This document shows positions 1 to 8,558 of a stretch of 51,670 bases of DNA, piece by piece. Origin of the DNA: Planctomycetota bacterium (GTDB lineage: Bacteria > Planctomycetota > Planctomycetia > Gemmatales > Gemmataceae); assembly GCA_016872605.1 (NCBI GenBank), contig VGZI01000021.1, positions 1-51,670 on the forward strand, in the 5' to 3' direction. How positions within the stretch are numbered: position 1 is the first letter of the stretch; each line of letters begins with the position of its first letter. Below the pieces are notes generated by a model. It was not told the DNA's origin. It did not search any database and saw only the letters and a program-made list of their open reading frames with translations. Made by a program: the position numbers and the translations under genes.

Positions 1-20
1 GCGTCAATGCAGCGCGACGC

Positions 21-178
21 GGGTGCACGACAGGGTCTGCGTGGCCTGCTTTGGGAGGGCGAGGCTCCTGCCGAGCCGGAAGCGACAGGATACTCGTCCG
101 AAATCGAGTATTTCGCGGGCTCGCGGCTCGGCAGGAGCCTCGCCCTCCCGTGCCGTTTGCAAACCATGTCGTGCACCC
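21..178. repeat. Planctomycete dispersed palindromic repeat (GEAPAEP type), copy 1
   Basis: A nested inverted repeat. An outer 12-bp arm (GGGTGCACGACA, 21-32) pairs with 167-178, and an inner perfect 25-bp arm (53-77) pairs with 125-149 around a 47-nt centre. A near-identical 158-bp copy lies at 6392-6549 in the same orientation; I see only a few single-base differences. Translation of one strand gives the peptide GEAPAEP, often mis-called as a small protein in planctomycete genomes. I regard it as a non-coding mobile or REP-like element. Confidence 0.85.
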
Positions 179-433
179 GCGCGACGCGTGAATGAGAGTT
201 GGTTGCAGATGTTGGCCGTCGCGCCTTGCTACAGACTTGCGCCGCTCCGCGGCTAAAGCATCGGTACGAAATCCACGTTGTCACACGATCACGCCGCCAT
301 TGCCGCGATGCCGATGGTTCATGCCGATTGCCCACCCGTTTGCGATAATGTGTGGGACTCGCCTTACGGCGTACCCGTCACGCGTGTGGCGCGGGAGGCG
401 AACCCCGACGAACAAACCACGAGTGCTGATCGA
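179..433. other. Upstream region of nadC, no gene recognised
   Basis: 255 nt between repeat copy 1 and the chosen nadC start. Open frames run through it, including an in-frame 52-residue extension of nadC from 278, but the encoded residues do not resemble the NadC N-terminus. I see no convincing promoter or terminator. Confidence 0.5.
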
Positions 434-1339
434 ATGGCAACCTTCACCCCGGCCGAAACGACGGCATGCTGCAAGCTGATCGACCTCGCGTTTGCCGAGG
501 ACTTTGGCGGCGAGGCGGCGTGGCGCGGCGACCTCACCAGTCTGTTCTTTATCCCCGCCGGCGAATCGGGAGCGGCAACGTTGGTGGCGCGCTCGCCCGG
601 CGTCATCGCGGGATTGCCGGCCGTCGAATTGGTGTTCGCGGCGCTATCCAGCGAGTTTCGCATCGAACGCCATGTCGAGGATGGCGCATCCGTGCCGGCC
701 ACGACGCGCATCGCCACGATTCGTGGGCCGATGAGTCTGCTCCTGTCGGGCGAACGGACCGCGCTCAATTTCTTGCAGCACCTCAGCGGAGTCGCAACGC
801 AGACACGACGCTACGTCGATGCCGTCGCCGGGTTGCCTGTGAAGATTCTTGACACGCGAAAGACGATGCCCGGCTGGAGGCTGCTCGACAAATATGCGGT
901 GCGTCAGGGAGGCGGGGCCAATCATCGCATGGGCCTCTACGACGGGATCCTCGTCAAGGACAACCACCTCGCTTTCGCGCTGAGCCGATTTCGCCAGAGC
1001 ATTCCGCTCCTGATCCAGAATGCACGCAAGCAGCCGCGCACCAGCAAGCTGTCTGAGACGTTGCCGATCGAGATCGAAGTCGAGACGCTCGAGCAGTTCG
1101 ACGAGGCGCTGGCGGGTCGGCCTGACATCATCCTGCTCGATAACATGTCGGTTGACATGATGCGCGAGGCGGTGCGGCGGCGCAATCAGGCGGCGACCGG
1201 CGTGCTGCTCGAAGCGTCGGGCGGCGTCAATCTGCAAACCGTGCGCGGCATCGCGGAGACCGGCGTCGATCGCATCAGCGTCGGCGCCCTCACGCACTCG
1301 GCGCCGGCCCTCGATATCGCCTTGGATTTTGGGGCCTAA
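434..1339 (+). CDS. nadC: Nicotinate-nucleotide pyrophosphorylase (carboxylating), quinolinate phosphoribosyltransferase
   Basis: Converts quinolinate and PRPP to nicotinate mononucleotide, CO2 and PPi in cytoplasmic de novo NAD synthesis. The 301-aa product matches the usual family length. Visible family motifs are ERTALNFLQHLSGVAT (107-122), DTRKTMPGWR (140-149), GGGANHRMGLYD (159-170) and KDNH (175-178), which line the quinolinate/PRPP site, followed by the IEIEVETLEQ strand and the IILLDNM and SGGVN phosphate-binding segments near the C-terminus. I chose ATG 434 because translation from there begins at the normal NadC N-terminus; an in-frame ATG at 278 would add 52 unrelated residues. No clear Shine-Dalgarno precedes 434. 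A 43-nt gap leads to the interrupted Uma2 gene. Function is firm; the start is less so. Confidence 0.95.
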   Translation: MATFTPAETTACCKLIDLAFAEDFGGEAAWRGDLTSLFFIPAGESGAATLVARSPGVIAGLPAVELVFAALSSEFRIERHVEDGASVPATTRIATIRGPMSLLLSGERTALNFLQHLSGVATQTRRYVDAVAGLPVKILDTRKTMPGWRLLDKYAVRQGGGANHRMGLYDGILVKDNHLAFALSRFRQSIPLLIQNARKQPRTSKLSETLPIEIEVETLEQFDEALAGRPDIILLDNMSVDMMREAVRRRNQAATGVLLEASGGVNLQTVRGIAETGVDRISVGALTHSAPALDIALDFGA

Positions 1340-1382
1340 GCGCGTATCATGGAGCGAGGACTTTTTCTTTCGGGAATGAAAC

Positions 1383-2141
1383 ATGGCGACCGGAACCACA
1401 ACGAATACTCCGCCCACGGAAGAGCTGCTTGATCCGTCGGTCCTGCCGGACTATGACAAGCTCGTCACCGAAGATGACAAGCCCGTGGACTCTATCTACT
1501 CCGAGCGTCAGCATTTCTTGCTGACGGCGCCGCTGTTAGACTGCTGGCAACGTCCGGGCGGGCGGCCCTGCTTCATCGCTACGGACGTGGGGCTGTTTTA
1601 TTCAGTAAACACGCCGCCGTTTTCGCCGGACGTGCTGTTGAGCCTGGATGTCGCTCCGCCACAAGGCGACTTGTCGCTCAAGGAAGACCGCTCGTACTTC
1701 GTTTGGAAGTAGGGCAAACCGCCCGATGCATTAATGAAAGTGGTCGCCAATCGTATCGGCGGCGAATTGACGACGAAGCTGACCGGCTACGCTCGAATTG
1801 GCGTCACCAGTTATGTTGTCTGGGACCCGTTTCTGTTTCTCTCCGATCAAAAGCTGCATTGCTTCGCACTGGAGCGAGGCAAGTATGCGCCGTGCGAGCC
1901 CTGGTTTCCGCAGATTGAGCTCGGTGTAAAGGTGTGGGCGGGAACGTTCGGCGACATCGAAGCGACGTACCTGCGCTGGTGCGATCACGACGGTAACTTG
2001 ATACCGACAGGAGCGGAGTGGGCTGCCGCACAAAGTGAGCGTTTCGACCTGGAGAAGCAGCGTGCAGACCTGGAGAAGCTGCGAGCCGACACGCTGGCCG
2101 CCAAACTTCGCTCGCTGGGCATCGATCCGGACAAGCCATGA
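1383..2141 (+). pseudogene. Uma2-family (DUF820) putative endonuclease gene interrupted by an in-frame TAG
   Basis: Two reading segments in the same frame, 1383-1709 and 1713-2141, are separated only by TAG at 1710-1712. Read through, they give one continuous Uma2 protein of about 252 residues: the first part ends SYFVWK and the second resumes GKPPDALMKVVANRIGGE, then KLTGYARIGVTSYVVWDP and a charged C-terminal helix (residues about 215-245). Relatives usually have an aromatic residue (codon TAC/TAT) at the stop, so a single substitution explains it. In the PD-(D/E)XK fold of this family the strand normally reads E-V-V/L-S; here it reads K-V-V-A, so the acidic metal ligand also looks lost. 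The ATG at 1734 could restart the C-terminal half, but that half lacks the first catalytic strand. The 3' end overlaps birA by 4 nt (ATGA). Confidence 0.8.
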
Positions 2142-2935
2142 CGAAGCCGCATTCGCCGGACGCCATCTGGTCGCTGCCGACCAAGCACCTCGGGCAGACC
2201 TCGCACGTTTTCGAAAGCTTGCACAGCACGAACTCGCTGGCGCTCGAACTCGCCGATGACCCGTCTTGCCACGGGTTGGCGATTCTCGCACGCCAACAGA
2301 CGGCGGGACGGGGGCAGTATGGGCGCACGTGGCAGGCGCCGCCGGATTCGAGCGTTTTGTTGTCGCTGCTGCTGTTCGCGCCGCCGCAATTACGTCGGCC
2401 GGTCCTGTTGACGTCGTGGGCCGCCGTGGCCGTGTGCGAAACGATTCTCGCGACCGTCAACCTGCAAGCGAAGATCAAATGGCCCAACGACGTGTTGATC
2501 CACGGCAAGAAGGTGTGCGGCATCCTCATCGAGCAGCGCACTACGGGACATGCCGATTTTCCGCTCGCCACCGTCGTCGGCATCGGACTGAATGTCTCGC
2601 AAACCGCGGGGATGTTTGCAGACGCCGGACTGCCTGACGCCGTGTCGCTCAGCATCGCGGCCGGGCGAGCGCTGGCGTTCAACGACATCGCCGAGCAGCT
2701 CATCCATCAACTCGACCGGTACTACGCCACATTGCTCGACGGTGATCGCCAGACGCTCGAGTCCCTTTGGAAATGGCGACTCGGTCTGCTCGGTAAGTAC
2801 GTCACCGTCGAGGGGACACAGCACGCTCATCGTGGCCGGCTCGTCGATGCGACGCTGGACGGCATCGACCTCGACGTCGCCGGCACGCTGGTTCGCCTCG
2901 CCCCCGAAACGATTCGCCATATTCACGAAGCATAG
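2138..2935 (+). CDS. birA: Biotin--[acetyl-CoA-carboxylase] ligase
   Basis: Activates biotin to biotinyl-5'-AMP and transfers it to the biotin carboxyl carrier protein of acetyl-CoA carboxylase (cytoplasm). The 265-aa product has the BPL_LplA_LipB catalytic core: the STNS substrate-binding start at about 30-33, the adenylate loop GRGQYGRTW (57-65), the KWPNDV motif with the catalytic lysine (114-119), KKVCGILIE (124-132), and a C-terminal SH3-like segment (about 215-262) with KYVTVEG. There is no N-terminal helix-turn-helix, so this is a monofunctional ligase and not the BirA repressor type. Its ATG overlaps the stop of the broken Uma2 gene (ATGA), so its translation was probably coupled to that gene. 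It is followed by 30 nt and a small CMD-family gene. Confidence 0.93.
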   Translation: MTKPHSPDAIWSLPTKHLGQTSHVFESLHSTNSLALELADDPSCHGLAILARQQTAGRGQYGRTWQAPPDSSVLLSLLLFAPPQLRRPVLLTSWAAVAVCETILATVNLQAKIKWPNDVLIHGKKVCGILIEQRTTGHADFPLATVVGIGLNVSQTAGMFADAGLPDAVSLSIAAGRALAFNDIAEQLIHQLDRYYATLLDGDRQTLESLWKWRLGLLGKYVTVEGTQHAHRGRLVDATLDGIDLDVAGTLVRLAPETIRHIHEA

Positions 2936-2965
2936 CCGTTCGCGGCGTTGCATCAGGAGCATCTC

Positions 2966-3367
2966 ATGCCAACCGTCAAGCTTGTCGACGAAAACACCAC
3001 GCATCCGAAGGTCCGGGCCGTCTTCGACGACATCAAAGCTACCAAGAAAATCGAGCGCGTTCCCGACATCTGGCGTGCTTTGGCGGCCAACCCCGACCAT
3101 CTCGAATTGTGCTGGCAGCAGGTCAAGGCGATTATGCGGCCCGGCAAGCTCGACATGATGACCAAGGAGATCATCGCCGCCGCCGTGTCGATCACCAACG
3201 GCTGCGATTATTGCATCAACTCGCACCTGGCTGCGGCTCAGAAGCTCGGCCTCGACGCCGAGGGCATGCGCGAAGTGCTCGCGGTCGTCGGATTGTACAA
3301 CCAGTTCAACAAGCTCGTGTTCGGATTGCAGATCGAGCCGGATATTTTTCCGAAAGTGGAGGGATAA
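2966..3367 (+). CDS. Carboxymuconolactone decarboxylase (CMD)/AhpD-family protein
   Basis: A 133-aa all-helical protein with the AhpD-like redox signature NGCDYCINSH: C80-x-x-C83-x-x-x-H87. Family members with this CxxC-x3-H pattern are peroxidase-related thiol proteins rather than true decarboxylases, so a role in peroxide or alkylhydroperoxide defence is a reasonable family-level inference; the substrate is unknown. The start at ATG 2966 is supported by AGGAG at 2955-2959, 6 nt upstream; a TTG at 2948 is in frame but lacks a site. It is the last + gene before a palindrome and the convergent kinase gene. Confidence 0.85.
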   Translation: MPTVKLVDENTTHPKVRAVFDDIKATKKIERVPDIWRALAANPDHLELCWQQVKAIMRPGKLDMMTKEIIAAAVSITNGCDYCINSHLAAAQKLGLDAEGMREVLAVVGLYNQFNKLVFGLQIEPDIFPKVEG

Positions 3368-3374
3368 TCTGCAG

Positions 3375-3434
3375 GAAGCCCCGGGGTGAGGTACCCCAAA
3401 CTCCGGGGTTCGGAGTACCTCACCCCGGGGCTTC
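3375..3434. terminator. Large palindrome between convergent genes, likely bidirectional terminator or REP-like element
   Basis: A perfect 20-bp inverted repeat, GAAGCCCCGGGGTGAGGTAC (3375-3394) against its complement at 3415-3434, with a 20-nt centre that contains a further CCCC/GGGG pairing. It begins 8 nt after the CMD stop codon and ends 12 nt before the stop of the convergent kinase. There is no T-run on either side, so classical intrinsic termination is uncertain. It may equally be one member of the dispersed palindromic repeats seen elsewhere in the window. Confidence 0.6.
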
Positions 3435-3446
3435 TACAATTGACGT

Positions 3447-5969
3447 TTACTCCTTCGGCGTCTCGATTTCGCAGACGACACGGAAGCCGACGTGGACGTA
3501 GCCGTGATTGGGGTCGAGCGGGCTTCGATAGGCGGAGCGCGCAACGTAGGCGGTCTCGAAGAACGCGCCGCCGCGGACCACGCGCATGGTGATCGGCGCA
3601 GCCGGTGGACCTTGTGGATCGATCGCAATTCCATCCTTGAGCGATCGCGCGTAATAGCGCGGGTCCCAGTTGTCCGAACACATCTCCGCCACGTTGCCGT
3701 GCATGTCGAACAACCCGAAGTCGTTGGGCTTCTTTTTGGCAACCTCGCCCGGTGTTAGCGGATTTTTCGGGAAATCAGGCTTGATTAGCGGCACATGAAA
3801 CCACATGTACTCGCGCGATCGGGACTCGACGTACAGATCGTTGCCGAAGGTCCATAAGCTCGACGTGCCGGCGCGGCAGGCATATTCCCATTCGGCTTCC
3901 GTGGGCAAGCGATACGTCTTCTTCTCGCGCTTGCTCAGCCATTTGCAAAACGCCTCGGCATCTTCCCAGGCGATATTATTGACGGGTGAAATCGTAGTCG
4001 GCTTGTATCCGGAGTCCTGCCAGGTGTATTTGCGATCGCGTTCGACGATCCTGCCCTTTTCGATGCCCGTTCCGCCCAGCCCGGTTCTCTCGGGCACGGT
4101 GATTGGCGTCTTCTGAGCGGCCATGTAGCGGACAAATTGTCCATGCGTCACCTCGGTAGCGCCGATGTAAAATGGTCGACTGATCTTCACCTTGTGCTGC
4201 GGCGATTCGAAGGCCAATCGCGCGATATAGCCGTCGAGAATGCCCTTCTTCTCCAGCTTTTTTGCAATGACATCGGCAGTATGACTCTTCAAGTACTCCT
4301 TCGACGTCCCCATCATGAACTCGCCCGGTGGAATGAGCACGAGCTTGGCGTCGAGGGAGTTCTTCTCGACGATGTCGCGCTTCAGGTACGCCGACCATTC
4401 CTTCTGCAAAGCCTTGGCATGGTCGCTGGACGTCACTTCCACAACGTCCGGCTTCACGAACTTTGGCGGCGCCGGCGGAATGGCGGCGGTCACCTTCAGT
4501 TTGACCGTCTCGCCGCGCTGAATCGTGAACGGGCTCGGCTCGGCATGGAAGCCCTTCATGGCGTCCGAATCGTCCACGCGATAAGTCCCGGCCGCTAGCT
4601 GCACCGGCTCGCCCGGCAGGATCGCATGGGCCTTCTCTGACTCATCGCGCACGAGCAGACCGCCTGCTTGCTTCAGGAGCGCCGTCATCGTCTCGTCGGC
4701 ATCGAGTTCGACATGCCCGACATTTGTGAACGCCAGGAATGCCACGCAACACATGAGCGATACGATAACCGCGGCCGTGCAGCCCAGGCCGGTGAACACC
4801 CAGGAGCCGGGTCTCGCCGGCGGTGCGGCCTGCTTGGCTGCCGGCAGATCGGTAGCCTGCAGCTCCAGATCGGTGATCGCCGACTCCTCCAGAGCCGGGT
4901 CGATCGCCTCGGACGCGGCAATCGTGTCGTCCCGGTTCGTCGCCGGCGCTGGCGTCACGGGCCGATGCGCCGCCGTCTTGGCGTCGGCGACCCACTCGCG
5001 CTCGATGCCTTGAATCGTCTGCACCACTTCCTTCGCCGACGCAGGCCGATCCTTCGGGTCCTTGGCCAACAGCTTGTGGATCAACTCCGCCAGGGCTTTC
5101 TGCAATTCGCTGTTCAGCTTGGTCAGCGCGGCCGGCTCCTCGGACGTGATCGCCAATAGCATCGACATGGCGTCTTTGCCGGCGAACGGCAGCTTCCCCG
5201 CGCAGAGCCGATACATGACGCAACCGAGGCTGAACAGGTCGCAGCGTTCGTCGACATCCTGACCGCGCGCCTGTTCGGGCGACATGTAGGCCGGGCTGCC
5301 GAGGATCATGCCTTCCTGCGTAAGATGTGTTTCTTCGTGGATGGGCCGCGCCAGGCCGAAGTCGAGGATCTTGACCCTGCCCTTGTTGGCGGCATCGAGC
5401 CAAACGTTCGATGGCTTGATGTCGCGATGGATCAGGTGCTGGGCGTGGGCGGCGGCGAGTCCCTTGGCGATTTCCTTGCCGATGCGCATGATCTGTGGGA
5501 TATTGAACGTCTTGCCGGCCTTGAGCCAATCTTCCAGCGTCATGCCGCGCAGGAATTGCATCGCCAAGTACGGAACGGCGCTGTCCTCGCGGGAAACCTG
5601 ATAGATGGTGACGATGTGATCGTGCTCGATCTTGGCGGTCGCCCGGGCCTCGCGGATGAACCGGTCCTTGGCGATCGCCTTCTTGGCCATCGACGGGAGC
5701 ATGACCTTCAAGGCGACGGTGCGGTGCAGCAGCGTGTCCTCGGCCATGAAGACCATGCCCATGCCGCCTTTGCCGAGCAGCTTGAGAACGCGATAGTGTT
5801 CGAGCCGGCCAAGTTCGCCGGGGCTTTGTGGGGGGGAGAGGAAGTCGTAGGATTCGTCGTCGATTCTGGATTTGTCGGCGCTGGTTTTTCCGTCCGCGGG
5901 CGCTGCGTTCCCCTCGGTCTTCGCCGACGCTTTCGACGCAGCTGGCCTTTGGCTCGGCTTCTCGCTCAT
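3447..5969 (-). CDS. Membrane Ser/Thr protein kinase with C-terminal FGE (formylglycine-generating-enzyme)-like domain
   Basis: An 840-aa Hanks-type kinase. N-terminal kinase domain at about 59-320: glycine loop GKGGMGMV (66-73), catalytic Lys88 in VALKV, HRDIKPSN (181-188), DFG (203-205), SPAYMSPEQARG (225-236). A Pro/Ala-rich linker precedes one membrane helix (about 390-414), which puts the kinase in the cytoplasm and the rest outside. Residues 415-495 resemble a small PEGA-like beta domain. Residues 541-835 form an FGE-sulfatase/SUMF1-type fold: IPPGEFMMGTS, RLPTEAEWEYACRAG, DMHGNVAEM, RVVRGGAFFE and GFRVV. The usual active-site cysteines after RGGS are absent (GGAFFE, then AYVARSAYR), so this domain probably binds a ligand and does not make formylglycine. 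Start ATG 5969 is the first Met before conserved sequence; the frame stays open to 6272 but those residues look non-coding. Confidence 0.92.
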   Translation of the reverse strand: MSEKPSQRPAASKASAKTEGNAAPADGKTSADKSRIDDESYDFLSPPQSPGELGRLEHYRVLKLLGKGGMGMVFMAEDTLLHRTVALKVMLPSMAKKAIAKDRFIREARATAKIEHDHIVTIYQVSREDSAVPYLAMQFLRGMTLEDWLKAGKTFNIPQIMRIGKEIAKGLAAAHAQHLIHRDIKPSNVWLDAANKGRVKILDFGLARPIHEETHLTQEGMILGSPAYMSPEQARGQDVDERCDLFSLGCVMYRLCAGKLPFAGKDAMSMLLAITSEEPAALTKLNSELQKALAELIHKLLAKDPKDRPASAKEVVQTIQGIEREWVADAKTAAHRPVTPAPATNRDDTIAASEAIDPALEESAITDLELQATDLPAAKQAAPPARPGSWVFTGLGCTAAVIVSLMCCVAFLAFTNVGHVELDADETMTALLKQAGGLLVRDESEKAHAILPGEPVQLAAGTYRVDDSDAMKGFHAEPSPFTIQRGETVKLKVTAAIPPAPPKFVKPDVVEVTSSDHAKALQKEWSAYLKRDIVEKNSLDAKLVLIPPGEFMMGTSKEYLKSHTADVIAKKLEKKGILDGYIARLAFESPQHKVKISRPFYIGATEVTHGQFVRYMAAQKTPITVPERTGLGGTGIEKGRIVERDRKYTWQDSGYKPTTISPVNNIAWEDAEAFCKWLSKREKKTYRLPTEAEWEYACRAGTSSLWTFGNDLYVESRSREYMWFHVPLIKPDFPKNPLTPGEVAKKKPNDFGLFDMHGNVAEMCSDNWDPRYYARSLKDGIAIDPQGPPAAPITMRVVRGGAFFETAYVARSAYRSPLDPNHGYVHVGFRVVCEIETPKE

Positions 5970-6391
5970 GATCGTCCCGACGTGCACACGCAACACCAGC
6001 CCGGAGCGCAAGCAGCGGGCCGTTCCTACTGAGCATATCTTATCGCACGACGGTTCGCTTGACAAAGTGATGTGACAACTCGCCCGCGGTGCAATAGATC
6101 CTGACGGGCCACGTTCCCGTGGCCTGGGTCGGTAGGTCGATAACCCGACCCAGGCGAACCCGCAGGCGCTGTGTTCCGTTGCAAGAAGAAGTGCACTCGC
6201 TGCGACATTCCATCGAATACAATCACCGTGTGAGCGCAGCGGATCGTTCGCCGCGGTCTGAGTACAGACCACGGCAACGTGGCGTTACGGACCGCGTTCC
6301 GTTTTCCTGTGTCTTCGCCCCGTGTGAGCATCAAGGTCAGCGCGTGGCAAGCTGGCAGCGCTGCGAGTCTGCGATGGTGCCGCATCAGGCT
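5970..6391. other. Intergenic region with tandem hairpins at 6107-6154, no gene
   Basis: About 420 nt upstream of the kinase start with no credible gene. It holds two adjacent hairpins. The first is GGCCACG (6107-6113) with CGTGGCC (6118-6124), a perfect 7-bp stem with a 4-nt loop. The second is CCTGGGTCGG (6123-6132) with CCGACCCAGG (6145-6154), a 10-bp stem. They have no T-run and look like dispersed-repeat remnants. Confidence 0.5.
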
Positions 6392-6549
6392 GGGTGCACG
6401 ACATGGTCTGCGTGGCCTGCTTCGGGAGGGCGAGGCTCCTGCCGAGCCGGAAGCGACAGGATACTCGTCCGAAATCGAGTATTTCGCGGGCTCGCGGCTC
6501 GGCAGGAGCCTCGCCCTCCCGTGCCGTTTGCAAACCATGTCGCGCACCC
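6392..6549. repeat. Planctomycete dispersed palindromic repeat (GEAPAEP type), copy 2
   Basis: Second copy of the 158-bp element at 21-178, same orientation and nearly identical. Inner 25-bp arms lie at 6424-6448 and 6496-6520. The outer arm is slightly degraded (CGCGCACCC where copy 1 has CGTGCACCC). It sits 30 nt beyond the 3' end of the downstream - strand membrane-protein gene. Confidence 0.85.
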
Positions 6550-6578
6550 CATCAGGATTCGAGTTCAGGACCGCCGCC

Positions 6579-8549
6579 TCAGCGCTCCCAGGACAGCGTC
6601 ACGCGGGCGGCGGGGACGGCGAGGCGGAGGCGGATGAAGCCGATCGGGTCGTCGCCGCTCTTGGCGCGTTCGATCTGCACGCGGCCCGGCGAGGCGCGCA
6701 TGCCGGCCTGGTAGTGCAGGCTGATGATGACTTCGCCGTCGTGCGGGACCACGTTGGCCAGCGTGATGTATTGCCCGTCGGACGAGACGAACTCGGCCTT
6801 GCCTTTGAGCGCGAAGTTCGGCGTACGGTCGACTTCGAAGAGCCAGCCGCTTTCCTCGTCGAACAGCGCCGCTTTCTTCTTGACGCCCTTCCATTCTTCC
6901 AGGCGCTGGATCACTTTCGGCGACCACGCGGCGATCCAGCGCACGTTGTAACGGCGGCAATAGTCTTTGAGCTTTTCGTCGCTCCAGGCCGTGGCGATCG
7001 GCCAACCTTCGAGCGATTGATTGATGAGGCTGATCGAAGAATGTTCGATGAAGCCGTCGGGATCGAGACCGCCGATGAAGGTGCGGTCGGTGAGCATGGG
7101 CAGCAAGGCCGGCCAGCGCGACGCTTGACGGGAACGCGGGCGATCCTCCCAGAGAATGCGGCCTTCGCCGCTGGTGTTTGCGATCAGCGTCTGCACGAGG
7201 GTTTCGCGCCGGTGACCCAGGCCCACTTCGAGCGGTTCGCCCGGCACGCAGCGTTCCAGCAGCGTGAACGGCGATTCGGTGAAGGTTGTAAACGCCAGCG
7301 CGGCGCCGATCCAGAAAGCAAAACACAATGCGCGACACAGTCCAGTTCGCAGTGCCGGCGAAGAGGTTGTCTCTGAACCATCGTTGATGTTTCCGGACGA
7401 TGGTGTGATTAACCACGTGGACAACCACACCGCGGCATGCGCGGCCGGAATGCACGCGAACCAGAGCGCCGGCGCGAGCAGCGCGGCCGTGCCGACGGCG
7501 CCGAGCGGCTCCCAGGCGATGCCCAGGATGGCAAGTATGAGCGATCCGCAGGCCGACATGCCGAGCATGCGAGCGGTCAGACGTTGTTTCGTCTGGTTGA
7601 AAATAACAACACCGACGGCGCCACCCATGGTCACCCCGATGGCGAGGAGTCGGCTCGTCGATCCGCCCCAGAGCGGCGCGTTCCAGATCGTTGCGAACGT
7701 GCGGTGCTCAAGGAGGTCGGCGGCGGTCGGCAGCGGCGTGCGCAGCCACCACGAATCGAGCCAGTCGATTAGCCAAGGCAAGTTGACCAGCATCGACAGC
7801 ACCTCAGCCGACCAGAAGGCGATATGCCAGCTGGTAAACTCGTGCTTGTCCCCGACCGAGAGGTAGTACGTCAACAGCACCGGCAGCGCCAGTGGAAAGA
7901 GCGTCGGTTGCAGGAACCACCCGAGGCTTGCGGTCACGAGCATGCCAATCCACGCGGTCACGCTGGCCGATCGGTGGTACGAGATCAGAAAGCCCATGTG
8001 CGCCAGGGCAGCCAGCGACGCCAGATATAACTCGCAATCGCCGGTCAACAGCGCCGCTCGGCCATGCGGCCCCCACCAGGTCAGTTGACCCAGGAAAACC
8101 GCCAACAGCGACGTGCCCGGCCCAATGTCGAGCGACACGCAGGTGACGAGCAGCAAGACCGGCACGAGCATGCAAAGGACCGCGAAGCCGATCTTGTACG
8201 CCGCTGGTTGATACGTGCCACCGCCCAGGAGAAGCAACAACTCCGCCAGCCGGGCGCCATCGAAGATCGGCGTCTTCGGATAACCCGCGAGGTTGGCTGT
8301 GTCGTACACGGTGGTTCGGCCCTGCACGCGTATGCCGCGCGCTCCGATCGTGCCGAGGTAAAGATGTTGCGAATGGACTCCGGAGACGATCGGTTGATCG
8401 TTGAACAGGTTCTCGCGCGGATCGTCGCCGAAGAGGGCAAGCGTCAGGATGGCGTGCCAGGCGAACAGTGCGGTCGCACCGAGCAAAAACGCCCAGCTTG
8501 GCAGAGTCCAGGTCGCCGATCCGTCGGCGGGTGTGGCCGGTGTCTCCAT
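6579..8549 (-). CDS. Polytopic membrane protein, GT-C glycosyltransferase/YfhO-like topology, function unknown
   Basis: A 656-aa protein with a first helix at about 17-40, then roughly ten more hydrophobic segments up to residue about 435. A C-terminal soluble part of about 200 residues ends in beta-rich sequence (for example VPHDGEVIISLHYQAGM and RLRLAVPAARVTLSW). A short polar loop after the first helix (LFGDDPRENLFNDQP) contains acidic residues like those in GT-C fold glycosyltransferases. The layout of many helices followed by a beta-rich tail resembles YfhO-type envelope proteins, but I see no diagnostic motif and assign no substrate. Upstream on the same strand is a good promoter/operator candidate (8559-8586). 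The gene ends 30 nt before repeat copy 2. Confidence 0.75.
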   Translation of the reverse strand: METPATPADGSATWTLPSWAFLLGATALFAWHAILTLALFGDDPRENLFNDQPIVSGVHSQHLYLGTIGARGIRVQGRTTVYDTANLAGYPKTPIFDGARLAELLLLLGGGTYQPAAYKIGFAVLCMLVPVLLLVTCVSLDIGPGTSLLAVFLGQLTWWGPHGRAALLTGDCELYLASLAALAHMGFLISYHRSASVTAWIGMLVTASLGWFLQPTLFPLALPVLLTYYLSVGDKHEFTSWHIAFWSAEVLSMLVNLPWLIDWLDSWWLRTPLPTAADLLEHRTFATIWNAPLWGGSTSRLLAIGVTMGGAVGVVIFNQTKQRLTARMLGMSACGSLILAILGIAWEPLGAVGTAALLAPALWFACIPAAHAAVWLSTWLITPSSGNINDGSETTSSPALRTGLCRALCFAFWIGAALAFTTFTESPFTLLERCVPGEPLEVGLGHRRETLVQTLIANTSGEGRILWEDRPRSRQASRWPALLPMLTDRTFIGGLDPDGFIEHSSISLINQSLEGWPIATAWSDEKLKDYCRRYNVRWIAAWSPKVIQRLEEWKGVKKKAALFDEESGWLFEVDRTPNFALKGKAEFVSSDGQYITLANVVPHDGEVIISLHYQAGMRASPGRVQIERAKSGDDPIGFIRLRLAVPAARVTLSWER

Positions 8550-8558
8550 CGCCTTGCC

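Noticed and set aside
7..195. Short open frames encoding GEAPAEP peptide (also at 6394-6714)
   Set aside because: They lie wholly inside the 158-bp palindromic repeat and its flanks, have no ribosome site, and the same sequence gives open frames on both strands; treated as repeat, not protein.
644..1417. 257-aa open frame antisense to nadC
   Set aside because: High GC produces long antisense frames; the sense frame has unmistakable NadC motifs and the antisense peptide is Arg/His-rich without any family pattern.
4642..6036. 464-aa open frame overlapping the kinase gene in another frame on the same strand
   Set aside because: Composition is Arg/Gly-rich shadow sequence; the overlapping frame carries all kinase motifs in order.
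5970..6272. Upstream extension of the kinase gene to 6272
   Set aside because: The extra 101 residues are Cys/Arg/Pro-rich without family similarity; ATG 5969 directly precedes the normal charged N-terminus.
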